64,000 bases of DNA from Thermoanaerobacter pseudethanolicus ATCC 33223 (GTDB lineage: Bacteria; Bacillota; Thermoanaerobacteria; Thermoanaerobacterales; Thermoanaerobacteraceae), in contig NC_010321.1 of the NCBI RefSeq assembly GCF_000019085.1, forward strand, positions 2,057,001-2,121,000, written 5' to 3'. Every line of letters begins with the position of its first letter. Positions within the stretch are counted from its first letter, which is position 1. Below the pieces are notes generated by a model. That model did no database searches. It was not told the DNA's origin and saw nothing but the letters and a program-made list of their open reading frames with translations. The position numbers were made by a program, and so were the translations under genes. Of this stretch, positions 38,213-47,420 are shown one piece after another.

Positions 38213-39538
38213 TTAATCAATGATATCATTAAAGGATATTACTGGGGGATTAGGTTTTGCAGCAAAATCCACAGTATCTTCATTTTCGCTTACAACCTTT
38301 CTGTCTTCGATATATTCTACAGGAATTTTAGCATTCTCATGAAAATTTACCTTATACGCTTCCCCCACTTTTTTGCCTTCATGAAAAAGTAAAAGGGGTG
38401 TATTATCCTTAAGCCACTGCGGGTCATATCTGACTTCTAAGCGCATACCTTTAAACTTTTCTTCTGTTTCGTAAAGTATATTTTCCACTTTAAGTGTGGC
38501 ATCTTTGTTTACTTTACGATTTACTCTTATGAGAAAACATTCATTCAACATATCTATGTCACCACACATATTTACCCTTGATATTTGAGACATGAAAAAA
38601 TCTAAAGGACTCATGCCAATACTGCTATGTTCTTTTCGGTTGTAATCATCCTCCAGCCATTTAAAAAACATCATATTGAGCTCATCTATACTCTTTATGG
38701 ATGTAGGATCTATTGTGCTTAAAAATCTCATTCTCACCGTATGAAAGAATCTTTCTATTTTCCCTTTTGAATGAGGTGAAAAGGGCTCAGCATGAATAAG
38801 AGATGTACCTAATGATGCACATATATATTCAAATTGAGTGCTTCTATATATCTTTCCATTGTCAGTGTAGAGCATTTTGGGTATTCCCCTTCTTAGCACT
38901 GCTTCTTTAAATGAGTCTCTTAAAGCTAAAAAATTCTGGGTATAGTAAAAGTGAGCATAGGTACACAGCCTTGAAGCATCATCTATATATGCAATAAGAT
39001 ACGTTTGTCTCTTTGTTTTACCTTCTTTAATATATGGCCCATACATGACATCAGTTTGCCACAGTTCATTGATGTATTCATGGGAAAACCTCTTTGTTTT
39101 ACCCTCTTTTTCTTTATCTAAAGATTTTACAGGAATGTTTTTCAAAAACCTATAGAATGTCGAAATGGATACTTTATCCGGTGATATTATTCCCTCTCCT
39201 ATCAATGTCTCATAAAGAAGTTTGTTTGGCATTTCAGGATGTTCAAGCTTCTTTTGCTTTATTCTCTCTGAAAGTTCAAAGTCTATCTTTCTGTATTTGC
39301 CTCTGTCGCTTCGATAACCCGGCTTTAACGCTTCTATACCGCCTCTTAAATACTGATATAGCCACCCTCTAAGTGTCTTGGGAGTATATCTTCTCATTCC
39401 AAGATAAGGTATCTCAATAGGTTTATCGGAAAGAGCATCAAAATATTCTTTCTGATTTTTTACCTGTCCGTTTAGCACCGGACTTATCAGTGAAAATCTC
39501 TTTAATGCTATAGCTTCTCTCGCTTTTTCATCAAGCAT
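38213..39538 (-). CDS. TnsB/TniA/Mu-like DDE transposase of transposon A
   Basis: This 441-residue transposase has N-terminal helix-turn-helix domains (PYLGMRRYTPKTLRGWLYQY) and an rve integrase core. The first catalytic Asp is in ELWQTDVMYGPYI, the second in MLYTDNGKIYRST, and the Glu in PHSKGKIERFFHTVRMRF. A beta-barrel-like C-terminal region follows (RVNRKVNKDATLKVENILYE), as in Mu-transposase and IS481-like proteins. It is followed by the AAA gene with a short gap and preceded by the zinc-ribbon gene. It differs from copy B at a handful of residues, all in the N-terminal half. Confidence 0.9.
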   Translation of the reverse strand: MLDEKAREAIALKRFSLISPVLNGQVKNQKEYFDALSDKPIEIPYLGMRRYTPKTLRGWLYQYLRGGIEALKPGYRSDRGKYRKIDFELSERIKQKKLEHPEMPNKLLYETLIGEGIISPDKVSISTFYRFLKNIPVKSLDKEKEGKTKRFSHEYINELWQTDVMYGPYIKEGKTKRQTYLIAYIDDASRLCTYAHFYYTQNFLALRDSFKEAVLRRGIPKMLYTDNGKIYRSTQFEYICASLGTSLIHAEPFSPHSKGKIERFFHTVRMRFLSTIDPTSIKSIDELNMMFFKWLEDDYNRKEHSSIGMSPLDFFMSQISRVNMCGDIDMLNECFLIRVNRKVNKDATLKVENILYETEEKFKGMRLEVRYDPQWLKDNTPLLLFHEGKKVGEAYKVNFHENAKIPVEYIEDRKVVSENEDTVDFAAKPNPPVISFNDIID

Positions 39539-39674
39539 TTATATGTTCCCCCTTCACTTTTTTGATTTCTTAATCGTAATTTTAGCTCATACCTGGGGGA
39601 CATTAAAGGAAAAAGTTATGTTGCTAAGAAAAAATCAAAATTTTTATTTAAATCTTTCGGATTTAATGCTAAAA

Positions 39675-40271
39675 TTATGTGAGAGAGGCCAGAAATGATT
39701 TTTGGCAATGAGCATAAAACCGTTGGGAGAAGAGTGGTACAATGCTTATTATGTCCAAAATCTCTCTGGCCCTCTCTCTTTGTGAGTCAGTCTCAGATAA
39801 CTTTATGTAAGGGTCTATTTGCCTTAATCCGTATATGATAAAACTTAAATTATTCATTATCCTTTTGGTGTAAAAATATATATGCTGTCTTGAAAATAGT
39901 ATGGTGGGAAAGTTTCTTTTTAAGTCACTTATGAAAGAACTGAGAGTTTTTTCTCTTGTAAGTGTCTCTTTTAAAGACTTTACAATCATATTGAAAGAAT
40001 ACTGAAAATGGGGAAGACAGAAATCAGGAAGGTAGGAAAGAGTTCTTTTACACACAGGACATATATATCTTCTTATGGCTATTTTTATACAGTTGGATCC
40101 GTCTAAATAGTAACGGTAATAAAACCCGTGCTTTTTTAGTTTTACTCTACACTTGCAATCGGGATAAGGACATCTATCTGGCGGGGCAGGGAAATTGTAA
40201 TCTTTGCCCTTTCGTAAATATTCTTCAATGTTATCAACATGGAAAATTATTTGCATAAGTAACCTCTCCAA
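39675..40271 (-). CDS. Zinc-ribbon protein (DUF6431-like) of transposon A
   Basis: This 198-residue protein has two zinc pairs, DRCPYPDCKCRVKLKKHGFY and RRYICPVCKRTLSYLPDFCL, followed by a helical region with a possible helix-turn-helix (SFISDLKRNFPTILFSRQHI). It resembles DUF6431 proteins found beside transposases. As third partner of a TnsB-TnsC pair it could fill the target-selection role played by TniQ/TnsD, which also have zinc motifs, but that is inference. A 20-base-arm palindrome lies directly upstream of its start, and ATTGGAGAGG is the ribosome site. Confidence 0.75.
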   Translation of the reverse strand: MERLLMQIIFHVDNIEEYLRKGKDYNFPAPPDRCPYPDCKCRVKLKKHGFYYRYYLDGSNCIKIAIRRYICPVCKRTLSYLPDFCLPHFQYSFNMIVKSLKETLTREKTLSSFISDLKRNFPTILFSRQHIYFYTKRIMNNLSFIIYGLRQIDPYIKLSETDSQRERAREILDIISIVPLFSQRFYAHCQKSFLASLT

Positions 40272-40273
40272 TT

Positions 40274-40331
40274 AAAATTAATGCTAAAGGAATCTGAAAA
40301 AATTTTTTTAAATTCCTTTAGCATTAATTTT
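40274..40331 (-). promoter_or_regulatory. Palindromic leader before the zinc-ribbon gene (copy A)
   Basis: Perfect 20-base arms (40274-40293 and 40312-40331; core TTAATGCTAAAGGAAT) flank an 18-base AT spacer, immediately upstream of the ribosome site. A further TTAATGCTAAA occurs near 39663, before the transposase. This is an operator or protective hairpin in the mobile element's right end. The same arms are kept in copy B while the spacer differs. Confidence 0.7.
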
Positions 40332-40396
40332 ATCACAAGATTATTTAATCTGAAAAATTTTATCGGTTTTGGGCTAAATTAATTTGAGAAATGACA

Positions 40397-40614
40397 ATAT
40401 GGGATTCGGGTAGTGTTGGACTTCGTTTTGTTACGCAAACTCATCCATCCCAATTCAGCCTCTTATCTGGTTCTTGTTCATCAGACCGAGATTTTGCCTT
40501 AAGCTTCCTTCAGATTCCACCTCACGATGGACACCCTTGCTCTTGGCTAGTGGTTCCCACTACCAAGCCCACAGCGGACTTTCACCGCCTAGTTATCGCC
40601 CATGCCGGGCGCAC
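40397..40614 (-). mobile_element. Group IIC intron copy 1, 5' part
   Basis: This 218-base segment begins, reading leftward, GTGCGCCCGGCATGGGCGA and matches the first 217 bases of intron copy 2 almost exactly. It ends where transposon A begins. Its 5' end directly abuts the 3' end of intron copy 2, so the two introns are in tandem. With 35552-37183 it makes up one interrupted intron. Confidence 0.88.
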
Positions 40615-42526
40615 ATCGAGTAGGAGCTGAATAATTATTTTATTCAGCGTCCTCTCACACCACCGTACGTACCGTTCGGTATACGGCGGTTCATTAGGAA
40701 TTGTGTACAATTAGATATCTTTGGGATAAACTCTTATAACCTATGCTTTCAAAGTATTTATTTGTAAGAGTCTTATTTAGGATTGGGCTATTGGATATTC
40801 TCCAGTAGCCTTTCCTTGTATTGGCGTATTCCCAGGCTTTTTGTTCTTCTACTCCTAGTTTTACTAAGTTATCATGCTTCGTTTTTATCTTCTTCCATTG
40901 TTTCCATATACATGCCCTTAGTCTTCGCCTTATCCATTCGTCAAGGGTTTTCATTATGCTTTTCGCGTCTGCTAATCCAAAATAGTTGACCCATCCTGTC
41001 GTTATTTGATTTAGTCTTTTTATTCTGTTTTCCATGCTTATTCCCTTGTTCCGATTGGTTATTTCTCTTACTTTTTCCTTAAACCTTTTGATGGATTTTT
41101 CATGGATTCTTATTCTTACTTCGTTTTCTTTTGTATAGAATGAAAATCCAAGAAATTTTCTTCTCCATGGTCTATCTACAGCACTTTTTGCTTCGTTGAC
41201 TTTTAGTTTTAATTTGCTTTCTATGAATTTCTTTATGCTCTTCATTACTCTGTTTCCTGCAGACCTGCTTTTTACATATATGTTGCAGTCATCTGCATAT
41301 CGGCAGAATTTATGCCCTCGTTTCTCAAGTTCTTTGTCTAGTTCGTCCAACATTATGTTTGCTAATAGGGGACTTAATGGCCCTCCTTGGGGTGTCCCTT
41401 CTTCTGTTGATACTTTGATTCCGTTTATCATTACTCCTGATTCTAGGTATCTTCGTATTAACTTTAGTACCCTTTTGTCTCCTATCCGCTTTTCTAGTTT
41501 GGACATTATTATGTCGTGGTTTACTCTGTCAAAGAACTTTTCTAAGTCCATATCTACAACCCATGTGTATCCTTCATTTATGTATGCTTCTGCGGCTTTT
41601 ATTGCGTCTTTTGCACTGCGTCCTGGTCTGAATCCATAACTGCTATCAGAAAATGTATGGTTGTAGACTTTATTTAGTATTTGGGCTATTGCTTGTTGTA
41701 TTAGTCTGTCTAGTACTGTAGGTATTCCTAGTAGTCTTTTTCCTCCATCTGGTTTGGGAATTTCTACTCTTCGCACTGGTTGTGGTTTGTATTTCCCCTC
41801 CAGCAGTTGTTGTTTTATGGTTGCCCAGTTTTCTTTGAGATACGGTAGAAGTTCATCTACTCCCATCCCATCGACTCCATGGCTTCCTTTATTTGCAACA
41901 ACGCGCTTGTATGCTGCTTCCATGTTCCCTCGTTCTACTACCATTTCAAGCATCTTGCTGGTATATCTTTGTACCTCGTTTCTTCCATCTCTTGACGCCG
42001 ATGATATACTATGCACTTCCGTTGTCTTTTGAAATTCCATTTCTCTATCCAACGGATAGCCTCTTTGTTGAGTTGTCTGCAGTCTTTGCATATCTTTCGA
42101 GTTCATAAGATTTCCAAAACCTCCTAATGTTCGGTCCTTCCTTATCTATTATTGTCTAGATAAGTACTATGACCTCTGCTGACTTCTCAAAGTTCAGCCA
42201 TACATCTCTGTATGGGTTGTCATTTCAGATTTTACTTCCATGACTTATCCTTGAGACCTCCCCGGGTAAGAACGATAGCTTTCATCTCATATATCTGCCA
42301 GATTTACTGTATGGGATTCGGGTAGTGTTGGACTTCGTTTTGTTACGCAAACTCATCCATCCCAATTCAGCCTCTTATCTGGTTCTTGTTCATCAGACCG
42401 AGATTTTGCCTTAAGCTTCCTTCAGATTCCACCTCACGATGGACACCCTTGCTCTTGGCTAGTGGTTCCCACTACCAAGCCCACAGCGGACTTTCACCGC
42501 CTAGCTATCGCCCATGCCGGGCGCAC
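40615..42526 (-). mobile_element. Group IIC intron copy 2, complete
   Basis: This 1,912-bp intron runs from GTGCGCCC at 42526 to CTACTCGAT at 40615. It has about 420 bases of structured 5' domains, a reverse transcriptase gene in domain IV, domain V (from about 40680), and domain VI with its bulged-A-type helix. Its 5' splice site lies a few bases after the T-run of the rbs operon terminator, the typical target of group IIC introns. It looks complete and potentially active. Confidence 0.92.
40694..42106 (-). CDS. ltrA: Group II intron reverse transcriptase/maturase, copy 2
   Basis: This 470-residue class C reverse transcriptase/maturase carries FCRYADDCNIYV and the same domain layout as copy 1. 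It differs by a few substitutions (for example MNSKD for MDSKD at the N-terminus, NMEAAYK for NMRAAYK, and IPTVLDRL for IPTALDRL). It lies in domain IV of an apparently intact intron. AGGAGGT precedes the ATG. It lacks an endonuclease domain, so mobility would rely on single-stranded DNA or replication forks, as known for IIC introns. Confidence 0.94.
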   Translation of the reverse strand: MNSKDMQRLQTTQQRGYPLDREMEFQKTTEVHSISSASRDGRNEVQRYTSKMLEMVVERGNMEAAYKRVVANKGSHGVDGMGVDELLPYLKENWATIKQQLLEGKYKPQPVRRVEIPKPDGGKRLLGIPTVLDRLIQQAIAQILNKVYNHTFSDSSYGFRPGRSAKDAIKAAEAYINEGYTWVVDMDLEKFFDRVNHDIIMSKLEKRIGDKRVLKLIRRYLESGVMINGIKVSTEEGTPQGGPLSPLLANIMLDELDKELEKRGHKFCRYADDCNIYVKSRSAGNRVMKSIKKFIESKLKLKVNEAKSAVDRPWRRKFLGFSFYTKENEVRIRIHEKSIKRFKEKVREITNRNKGISMENRIKRLNQITTGWVNYFGLADAKSIMKTLDEWIRRRLRACIWKQWKKIKTKHDNLVKLGVEEQKAWEYANTRKGYWRISNSPILNKTLTNKYFESIGYKSLSQRYLIVHNS

Positions 42527-42528
42527 GT

Positions 42529-42561
42529 AAAAAAGCCCGCCCAAAACACGGCAGGCTTTTT
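42529..42561 (-). terminator. Rho-independent terminator of the ribose operon
   Basis: Reading leftward: AAAAAGCCTGCC, loop, GGCGGGCTTTTTT. The stem has one G-T pair, and a T-run follows it. It ends the rbs operon after rbsB. Intron copy 2 begins two or three bases beyond the T-run. Confidence 0.92.
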
Positions 42562-42608
42562 AGATTCGCATTCGTTTTTCTATTTTCCTTATCTGTATTG
42601 ATATCATA

Positions 42609-43532
42609 TCACTTCGTTATAAGTTTAAGCTCAGCTGGTATAAATTTTTCTACCTTTTCACCTTTTAGATATTTGTCAGCCATTTCTACTCCAAGAGAAC
42701 CTATTAAAGCTGGTTGCTGAGCAATCGTTGCAGCCATTTTGCCATCTTTTATAGCTTTCAACGCATCATCTGTCCCATCGAATCCAACTACTAAAATTCC
42801 TTGCCTATTTGCACTCTCTATTGCCTTTATTGCACCTAATGCCATTTCATCATTTTGCGCAAATACTGCATCAATTTTAGGTTGGGCTTGAAGGATATTT
42901 TCCATTACTGATAAACCTTTTGAACGATCAAAATCAGCAGCTTGTTTTGCTATAATTTTTATATCTGGATATTTAGCGATAGCTTCATCAAATCCTTTGC
43001 CTCTATCTCTTGCTGCGGAAGTACCTGGTATGCCTTCAAGTTCTACTACGTTTCCTTTCCCATTTAGCGTTTTGGCAATAAACTCTGCTGCCATTTCTCC
43101 ACCTTTTACGTTATCTGAAGCTATGTGACAAATAACATCTCCACCATTTGCAGACCTGTCCAAAGTAATAACTGGTATATTTTTGCTATTTGCTTCTTTT
43201 ATCGCATTAACTACAGCATCGCTATCTACAGGATTTATAAGCAAAACGTCTACTTTTTGTTGAATTAAATCTTCTACATTAGAAAGTTCTTTTGAAGAGT
43301 CATTCTGTGAATCTGCTACTATTAATTTATAGCCTAATTCTTTTGCCTTAGCTTCTGCTCCATCTTTCAATGTTACAAAAAATGGATTATTAAGTGTCGA
43401 TATTACCAAGCCTATAGTCTTTTCTTCTTTAGCATTTGAAGTATTATTGGTATTACCTGTACTGCATCCAGCAATTAACGCAACAGGTAAAATAAATGTT
43501 AATAAAAGGAACAAAATTTTTGATTTTCTCAT
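42609..43532 (-). CDS. rbsB: Ribose ABC transporter substrate-binding lipoprotein RbsB
   Basis: This 307-residue periplasmic-binding-type protein is anchored as a lipoprotein: the signal [19 protein letters not shown] has the lipobox Cys near residue 23. The mature part is a type I sugar-binding fold with [40 protein letters not shown] and [20 protein letters not shown], close to ribose-binding proteins. It is the last gene of the rbs operon, followed by a terminator. It captures ribose outside the cell for RbsC/RbsA. Confidence 0.94.
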   Translation of the reverse strand: MRKSKILFLLLTFILPVALIAGCSTGNTNNTSNAKEEKTIGLVISTLNNPFFVTLKDGAEAKAKELGYKLIVADSQNDSSKELSNVEDLIQQKVDVLLINPVDSDAVVNAIKEANSKNIPVITLDRSANGGDVICHIASDNVKGGEMAAEFIAKTLNGKGNVVELEGIPGTSAARDRGKGFDEAIAKYPDIKIIAKQAADFDRSKGLSVMENILQAQPKIDAVFAQNDEMALGAIKAIESANRQGILVVGFDGTDDALKAIKDGKMAATIAQQPALIGSLGVEMADKYLKGEKVEKFIPAELKLITK

Positions 43533-43614
43533 AATTCAACTCTCCCCTTTTAATTAAATTTTTAATTTTTAAAACTTTTTGTTTTTCAATTAAAACCTTC
43601 CTAAAACACCCCCT

Positions 43615-44571
43615 TTATCTACTTTCTTTTTTGTCTAATGCTATAGCAAGTAATATTACTGCACCTTTAGCTATAAGCTGATAAAAAGGCGAAACGTTAA
43701 GTAAATTTAAGCCATTATTTAAAATGCCTATTATCAAAGCACCTATCAGAGTACCTATTACTCCCCCTTCGCCACCTGATAAACTTGTACCTCCAAGTAC
43801 AACCGCAGCTATGGCATCAAGTTCAGCACCCTGTCCCGCTGTTGGAGCTGCGGAATTTAACCTTGAAGTAATTATTAAACCACTTATTGCTGCTAAAAAG
43901 CCACTTAAAGAATACACAAATAGAATTATATTGTTAGTATTAATACCAGCCAATTTAGCAGCCTGTATATTGCCCCCTGTAGCATAGACATATCTTCCAA
44001 GTCTATTATTCTTTAAAATGTAATAACCTATCGCAAAGATAAGAACCGTAAGAATTATTGGTACAGGTATCGGCCCAATATAACCGTTGCCAATATAACC
44101 AAAAGCCGCACCTAAACCCGTTATTGGTTGTCCATTAGTATATACAAGTGTTAGACCTCTTGCTACTGTCATCATGGCAAATGTCGCAATAAAGGGTGGT
44201 ATATTCCATCTAATTATGACAAAACCATTAAAAAATCCTAAACCGGTACCTATTATTAAACCTGCTAATACCGCTATAATTAATGGAGAACCGTCTTTTA
44301 ACATGCCAGCTGTAATTGCACTTGAAAAGGCTAATATAGAACCTACAGATAAGTCTATTCCACCTGTTAATATTACAAACGTCATACCCACAGCCATTAT
44401 TGCATTTAGGGAAGTCTGTCTTAAAACATTTGTAAGATTATAATAATCTAAAAATCTTGGTGATAATATTGAAAATACAACGATTAACCCTACTAAGCCT
44501 ATCAAAGATTTTGCTTTGAGTAAAAATTCACTAATATTTATTTTTGTTACTTTTTCTTCCGGTAAATTCAA
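43615..44571 (-). CDS. rbsC: Ribose ABC transporter permease RbsC
   Basis: This 318-residue permease of the BPD_transp_2 family has about eight to ten membrane helices. VGMTFVILTGGIDLSVGSIL and LGGTSLSGGEGGVIGTLIGA are the signature loops of RbsC/XylH-type permeases. It lies one base after rbsA, and the gap of 82 bases to rbsB contains no gene. It forms a homodimer channel for ribose. Confidence 0.94.
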   Translation of the reverse strand: MNLPEEKVTKINISEFLLKAKSLIGLVGLIVVFSILSPRFLDYYNLTNVLRQTSLNAIMAVGMTFVILTGGIDLSVGSILAFSSAITAGMLKDGSPLIIAVLAGLIIGTGLGFFNGFVIIRWNIPPFIATFAMMTVARGLTLVYTNGQPITGLGAAFGYIGNGYIGPIPVPIILTVLIFAIGYYILKNNRLGRYVYATGGNIQAAKLAGINTNNIILFVYSLSGFLAAISGLIITSRLNSAAPTAGQGAELDAIAAVVLGGTSLSGGEGGVIGTLIGALIIGILNNGLNLLNVSPFYQLIAKGAVILLAIALDKKESR

Positions 44572-44572
44572 C

Positions 44573-46063
44573 TCATTCCCCTCCTACAGCTTTTAACATT
44601 ACCTTTTCTTCTGTCGCTTCTTCATGAAGTATTTCGCCTGTTATCCTTCCTTCATGCATTACAATAATTCTATCGCTAATATTCAAAACCTCTGGCAATT
44701 CTGAAGATATTAAAATTATACCAATACCTTGCTTTTTTAAATTATTAATCAATTTATATATTTCATTTTTTGCTCCAACATCAATGCCTCGAGTTGGTTC
44801 ATCAAGAATAATTAATTTAGGATTTGTCAATAAACATTTGGCAATAGCAATTTTTTGTTGGTTTCCTCCACTCAGTTTAGATATTTTTTGATTTATTGAA
44901 GAGGTCTTAATGTTTAATTTTTCAATCATTTGGTTTACTAAATATTTTTCTTTAGAATGGTAAATAGTGCCTATATAATCAGAAATACTTTTTAATGCCG
45001 AAAGTGTCATATTTTCTTTTAAAGTATGCTTTAATATCAAACCGTCATTTTTTCTATCTTCAGATAAATATATTATTCCATTATCAATAGCATCTTTTGG
45101 ATTATTTATCTTTAGCTCCTCATTTTCAAGATAAATTTTACCTGAGGTTTTCTTATAAAAGCCAAATATTGTTTTGGCCACTTCAGTTCTTCCTGCACCT
45201 ATCAAACCAGCAACCCCTACTACTTCACCTTTTCTGACTGTGAAATTAATATTTTCAAATAAACCCTTCACACTAAGATTTTCTACTCGCAATATTTCCT
45301 CTCCCAGCGGAACAGATTCACGAGGATATTGTTCTTTTAGTTCTCTTCCAACCATCATTGTAACTAACTCATCACGTGTAACTTCGTTAATTTTACCTTG
45401 AGAAATAAAGCGTCCATCTCTTAAAACAATATAGTCATCACAAATTTCAAAAATTTCATTCATTCTGTGAGATATATAAATAATAGATCTGCCTTCTGAT
45501 TTAAGCGATCTTATGACCTCAAATAATTTCTTTGTCTCTGCCTCTGTTAAAGCAGCAGTTGGTTCATCCATTACTAATATCTCAGCATCCATCAATAAAC
45601 TTCTAGCTATTTCAACCATTTGTTGTTCTCCAACACTCAAGTACTTTACCAGTCTATTAACGTTTATATTCATACCCAATTCGCTAAGCTTTTTAGCAGC
45701 TTCTTGCTTTATTTTTTTCCAATCTATAACGTTAAATGATTTTAGATATTCCCTCCCTAAAAAAATATTTTCAGCAACACTAAGTGATGGTATAAGATTG
45801 AGCTCTTGATGAATCATAGCAATGCCATATTTTTCAGCATCTTTGACATTTCTTATATTTACTTCTTCCCCTTTTATATAAATACTTCCTTCATCTTTCT
45901 CATAAATGCCGCAGAGAATTTTCATCAAAGTTGACTTTCCTGCCCCATTTTCACCTAATAAAGCTAAGACATGACCTTTATAGAGCGTTAAGCTCACATT
46001 ATCCAGAACTTTAACATTGCCAAACTTTTTCGTTATATTCCTCATCTCTAAAACGGGTTCCAA
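44573..46063 (-). CDS. rbsA: Ribose ABC transporter ATPase RbsA
   Basis: This 496-residue ATPase has two fused nucleotide-binding domains. The first has Walker A LLGENGAGKSTLMKILCG, signature LSVGEQQMVEIARSL and Walker B ILVMDEPTAALT. The second has the degenerate Walker A AGLIGAGRTEVAKTIFG, usual for this family, with signature LSGGNQQKIAIAKCL and LIILDEPTRGIDVG. It energises ribose import with RbsC and RbsB. It is transcribed from the rbsR promoter. Confidence 0.95.
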   Translation of the reverse strand: MEPVLEMRNITKKFGNVKVLDNVSLTLYKGHVLALLGENGAGKSTLMKILCGIYEKDEGSIYIKGEEVNIRNVKDAEKYGIAMIHQELNLIPSLSVAENIFLGREYLKSFNVIDWKKIKQEAAKKLSELGMNINVNRLVKYLSVGEQQMVEIARSLLMDAEILVMDEPTAALTEAETKKLFEVIRSLKSEGRSIIYISHRMNEIFEICDDYIVLRDGRFISQGKINEVTRDELVTMMVGRELKEQYPRESVPLGEEILRVENLSVKGLFENINFTVRKGEVVGVAGLIGAGRTEVAKTIFGFYKKTSGKIYLENEELKINNPKDAIDNGIIYLSEDRKNDGLILKHTLKENMTLSALKSISDYIGTIYHSKEKYLVNQMIEKLNIKTSSINQKISKLSGGNQQKIAIAKCLLTNPKLIILDEPTRGIDVGAKNEIYKLINNLKKQGIGIILISSELPEVLNISDRIIVMHEGRITGEILHEEATEEKVMLKAVGGE

Positions 46064-46086
46064 AAATTATTCCCCCCTTTGGATTG

Positions 46087-46479
46087 TTAAAATTCCACAC
46101 CTGACTCTAAAATAATATTTGCATATGGCTTATATTCACCAGTCCTAATAATAGCTCTAGCGTTTTTTGACATTGCCTTTAAATCTTCATGGCTAATAAT
46201 TATTAGCTTTTCTCCAAATAGCTCGAGAAGGTATAGGTATAAATCGTTATTTTTATCTATCATTTCTTTCGCAATATATGCTTTTTCTACTCCCAACTCA
46301 GTAAGTACCGTATTTAATGTATCTTTAAAACTCGGTATCCCTTTTGTTAAAGCAATATCAATTCTTTTAACACCATCTGGTATAGGTAATCCACTATCAG
46401 CAATCACCAACAAATCTGTATGCCCTAATCTTGCAACAACTTCTGAAATTTCACTATTCAGCAAATATGTCTTTTTCAT
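46087..46479 (-). CDS. rbsD: D-ribose pyranase RbsD
   Basis: This 130-residue mutarotase interconverts pyranose and furanose forms of ribose before phosphorylation. The motifs [36 protein letters not shown] and the final [20 protein letters not shown] are those of RbsD. It overlaps rbsK by 4 bases. Confidence 0.95.
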   Translation of the reverse strand: MKKTYLLNSEISEVVARLGHTDLLVIADSGLPIPDGVKRIDIALTKGIPSFKDTLNTVLTELGVEKAYIAKEMIDKNNDLYLYLLELFGEKLIIISHEDLKAMSKNARAIIRTGEYKPYANIILESGVEF

Positions 46480-47405
46480 TTGTTATAACCCCTTTCTTTA
46501 ATAAATTTTTCTACCTCATCTCTATAAGGCAAGGATGACTGAGCGCCTTCTTTAGTAACCGTTAATGCTGCTACGTATGTAGCAAATTCTATTGCACTTT
46601 CAATGTTCTTCCCTTCACTTAATGCCACTGCTAATGCTCCTGTAAATGAATCACCTGCTGCTGTTGTATCAACAGCAGTAACTTTGATCGCATCAAATAG
46701 TTTTTCTGTATCCTTATTGATAAAAAAGCTTCCTTTTTCTCCAATAGTTGTTATAACGTTTTGAACTCCTTTGTCCAGCAAATATTTTGAGGCCTTTTTT
46801 ATATCTGCAATTGTTTCTGTTTTACTTCTAGATAAAAGAGCTAATTCTGTTTCATTTGGAGTTAAAATATAAACCTTTTCTAAGAGCGTATCAGGCAATT
46901 CACATGCTGGTGCAGGATTTAATATGACTTTTATACCCTTTCGGTAACATAAATCCACTACAAATTCTACTGTCTCAACTGGTATTTCTAACTGAATTAC
47001 ACACATTTTTGCTTCATCAAAAATATCTTCGTGTTTTTCTATTTGCTCTATATTAAGCCTTTTATTTGCTCCCTGATAAACAACTATGTTATTTTCTCCT
47101 CTTTCACTCACATTAATATAAGCTGTACCCGTCGGTATTTCGTAATCAAATTCTATTCCTTTAATGTCAACGCTATCATTTTTTAAATCCTCATATAATT
47201 TCTTACCATATTCATCATTTCCCACTCTGCCGATCATAAAGACCGTTCCACCCAACCTTGCAATTGATACCGCTTGATTTGCGCCTTTACCACCGCCGTA
47301 ATTTTTTAAATCATAAGCAATAACTGTCTCACCAACTACAGGAATATGCGGAACTCGTATCACAACGTCCATATTAATACTTCCAACAACAACTATCTTC
47401 TCCAT
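46476..47405 (-). CDS. rbsK: Ribokinase RbsK
   Basis: This 309-residue PfkB-family kinase makes ribose-5-phosphate for the pentose phosphate pathway. Substrate motif [18 protein letters not shown] lies near residue 36, and the catalytic anion hole and Asp are in [20 protein letters not shown] near residue 247. It lies 16 bases after rbsR and is coupled to rbsD. Confidence 0.95.
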   Translation of the reverse strand: MEKIVVVGSINMDVVIRVPHIPVVGETVIAYDLKNYGGGKGANQAVSIARLGGTVFMIGRVGNDEYGKKLYEDLKNDSVDIKGIEFDYEIPTGTAYINVSERGENNIVVYQGANKRLNIEQIEKHEDIFDEAKMCVIQLEIPVETVEFVVDLCYRKGIKVILNPAPACELPDTLLEKVYILTPNETELALLSRSKTETIADIKKASKYLLDKGVQNVITTIGEKGSFFINKDTEKLFDAIKVTAVDTTAAGDSFTGALAVALSEGKNIESAIEFATYVAALTVTKEGAQSSLPYRDEVEKFIKERGYNK

Positions 47406-47420
47406 CTTTTTTTACCACCT

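Larger units (their letters stand above)
37184..40396 (-). mobile_element. Three-gene TnsB/TnsC-type transposon, copy A
   Basis: A 3,213-bp unit has ends TGTCAATTCTCAAATTAA and, inverted, TGTCATTTCTCAAATTAA. Terminal TGTCA is typical of Tn7/Tn5053/Tn552/Mu-like transposons. The left end carries TTCTCAAATTA-type repeats (37190, 37213, 37257) and two 15-base repeats TTTTTAAGNGCATAA (37233, 37296), like multiple transposase-binding sites. Gene order leftward is zinc-ribbon protein, DDE transposase, AAA ATPase. It sits inside group II intron copy 1. No target duplication flanks it, and 61 bases of intron are missing. A copy of identical length is at 52715-55927. Confidence 0.88.

Noticed and set aside
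42386-42720. Short ORFs across the 5' end of intron copy 2
   Set aside because: They run through structured intron domains and the rbs terminator and are not credible proteins.
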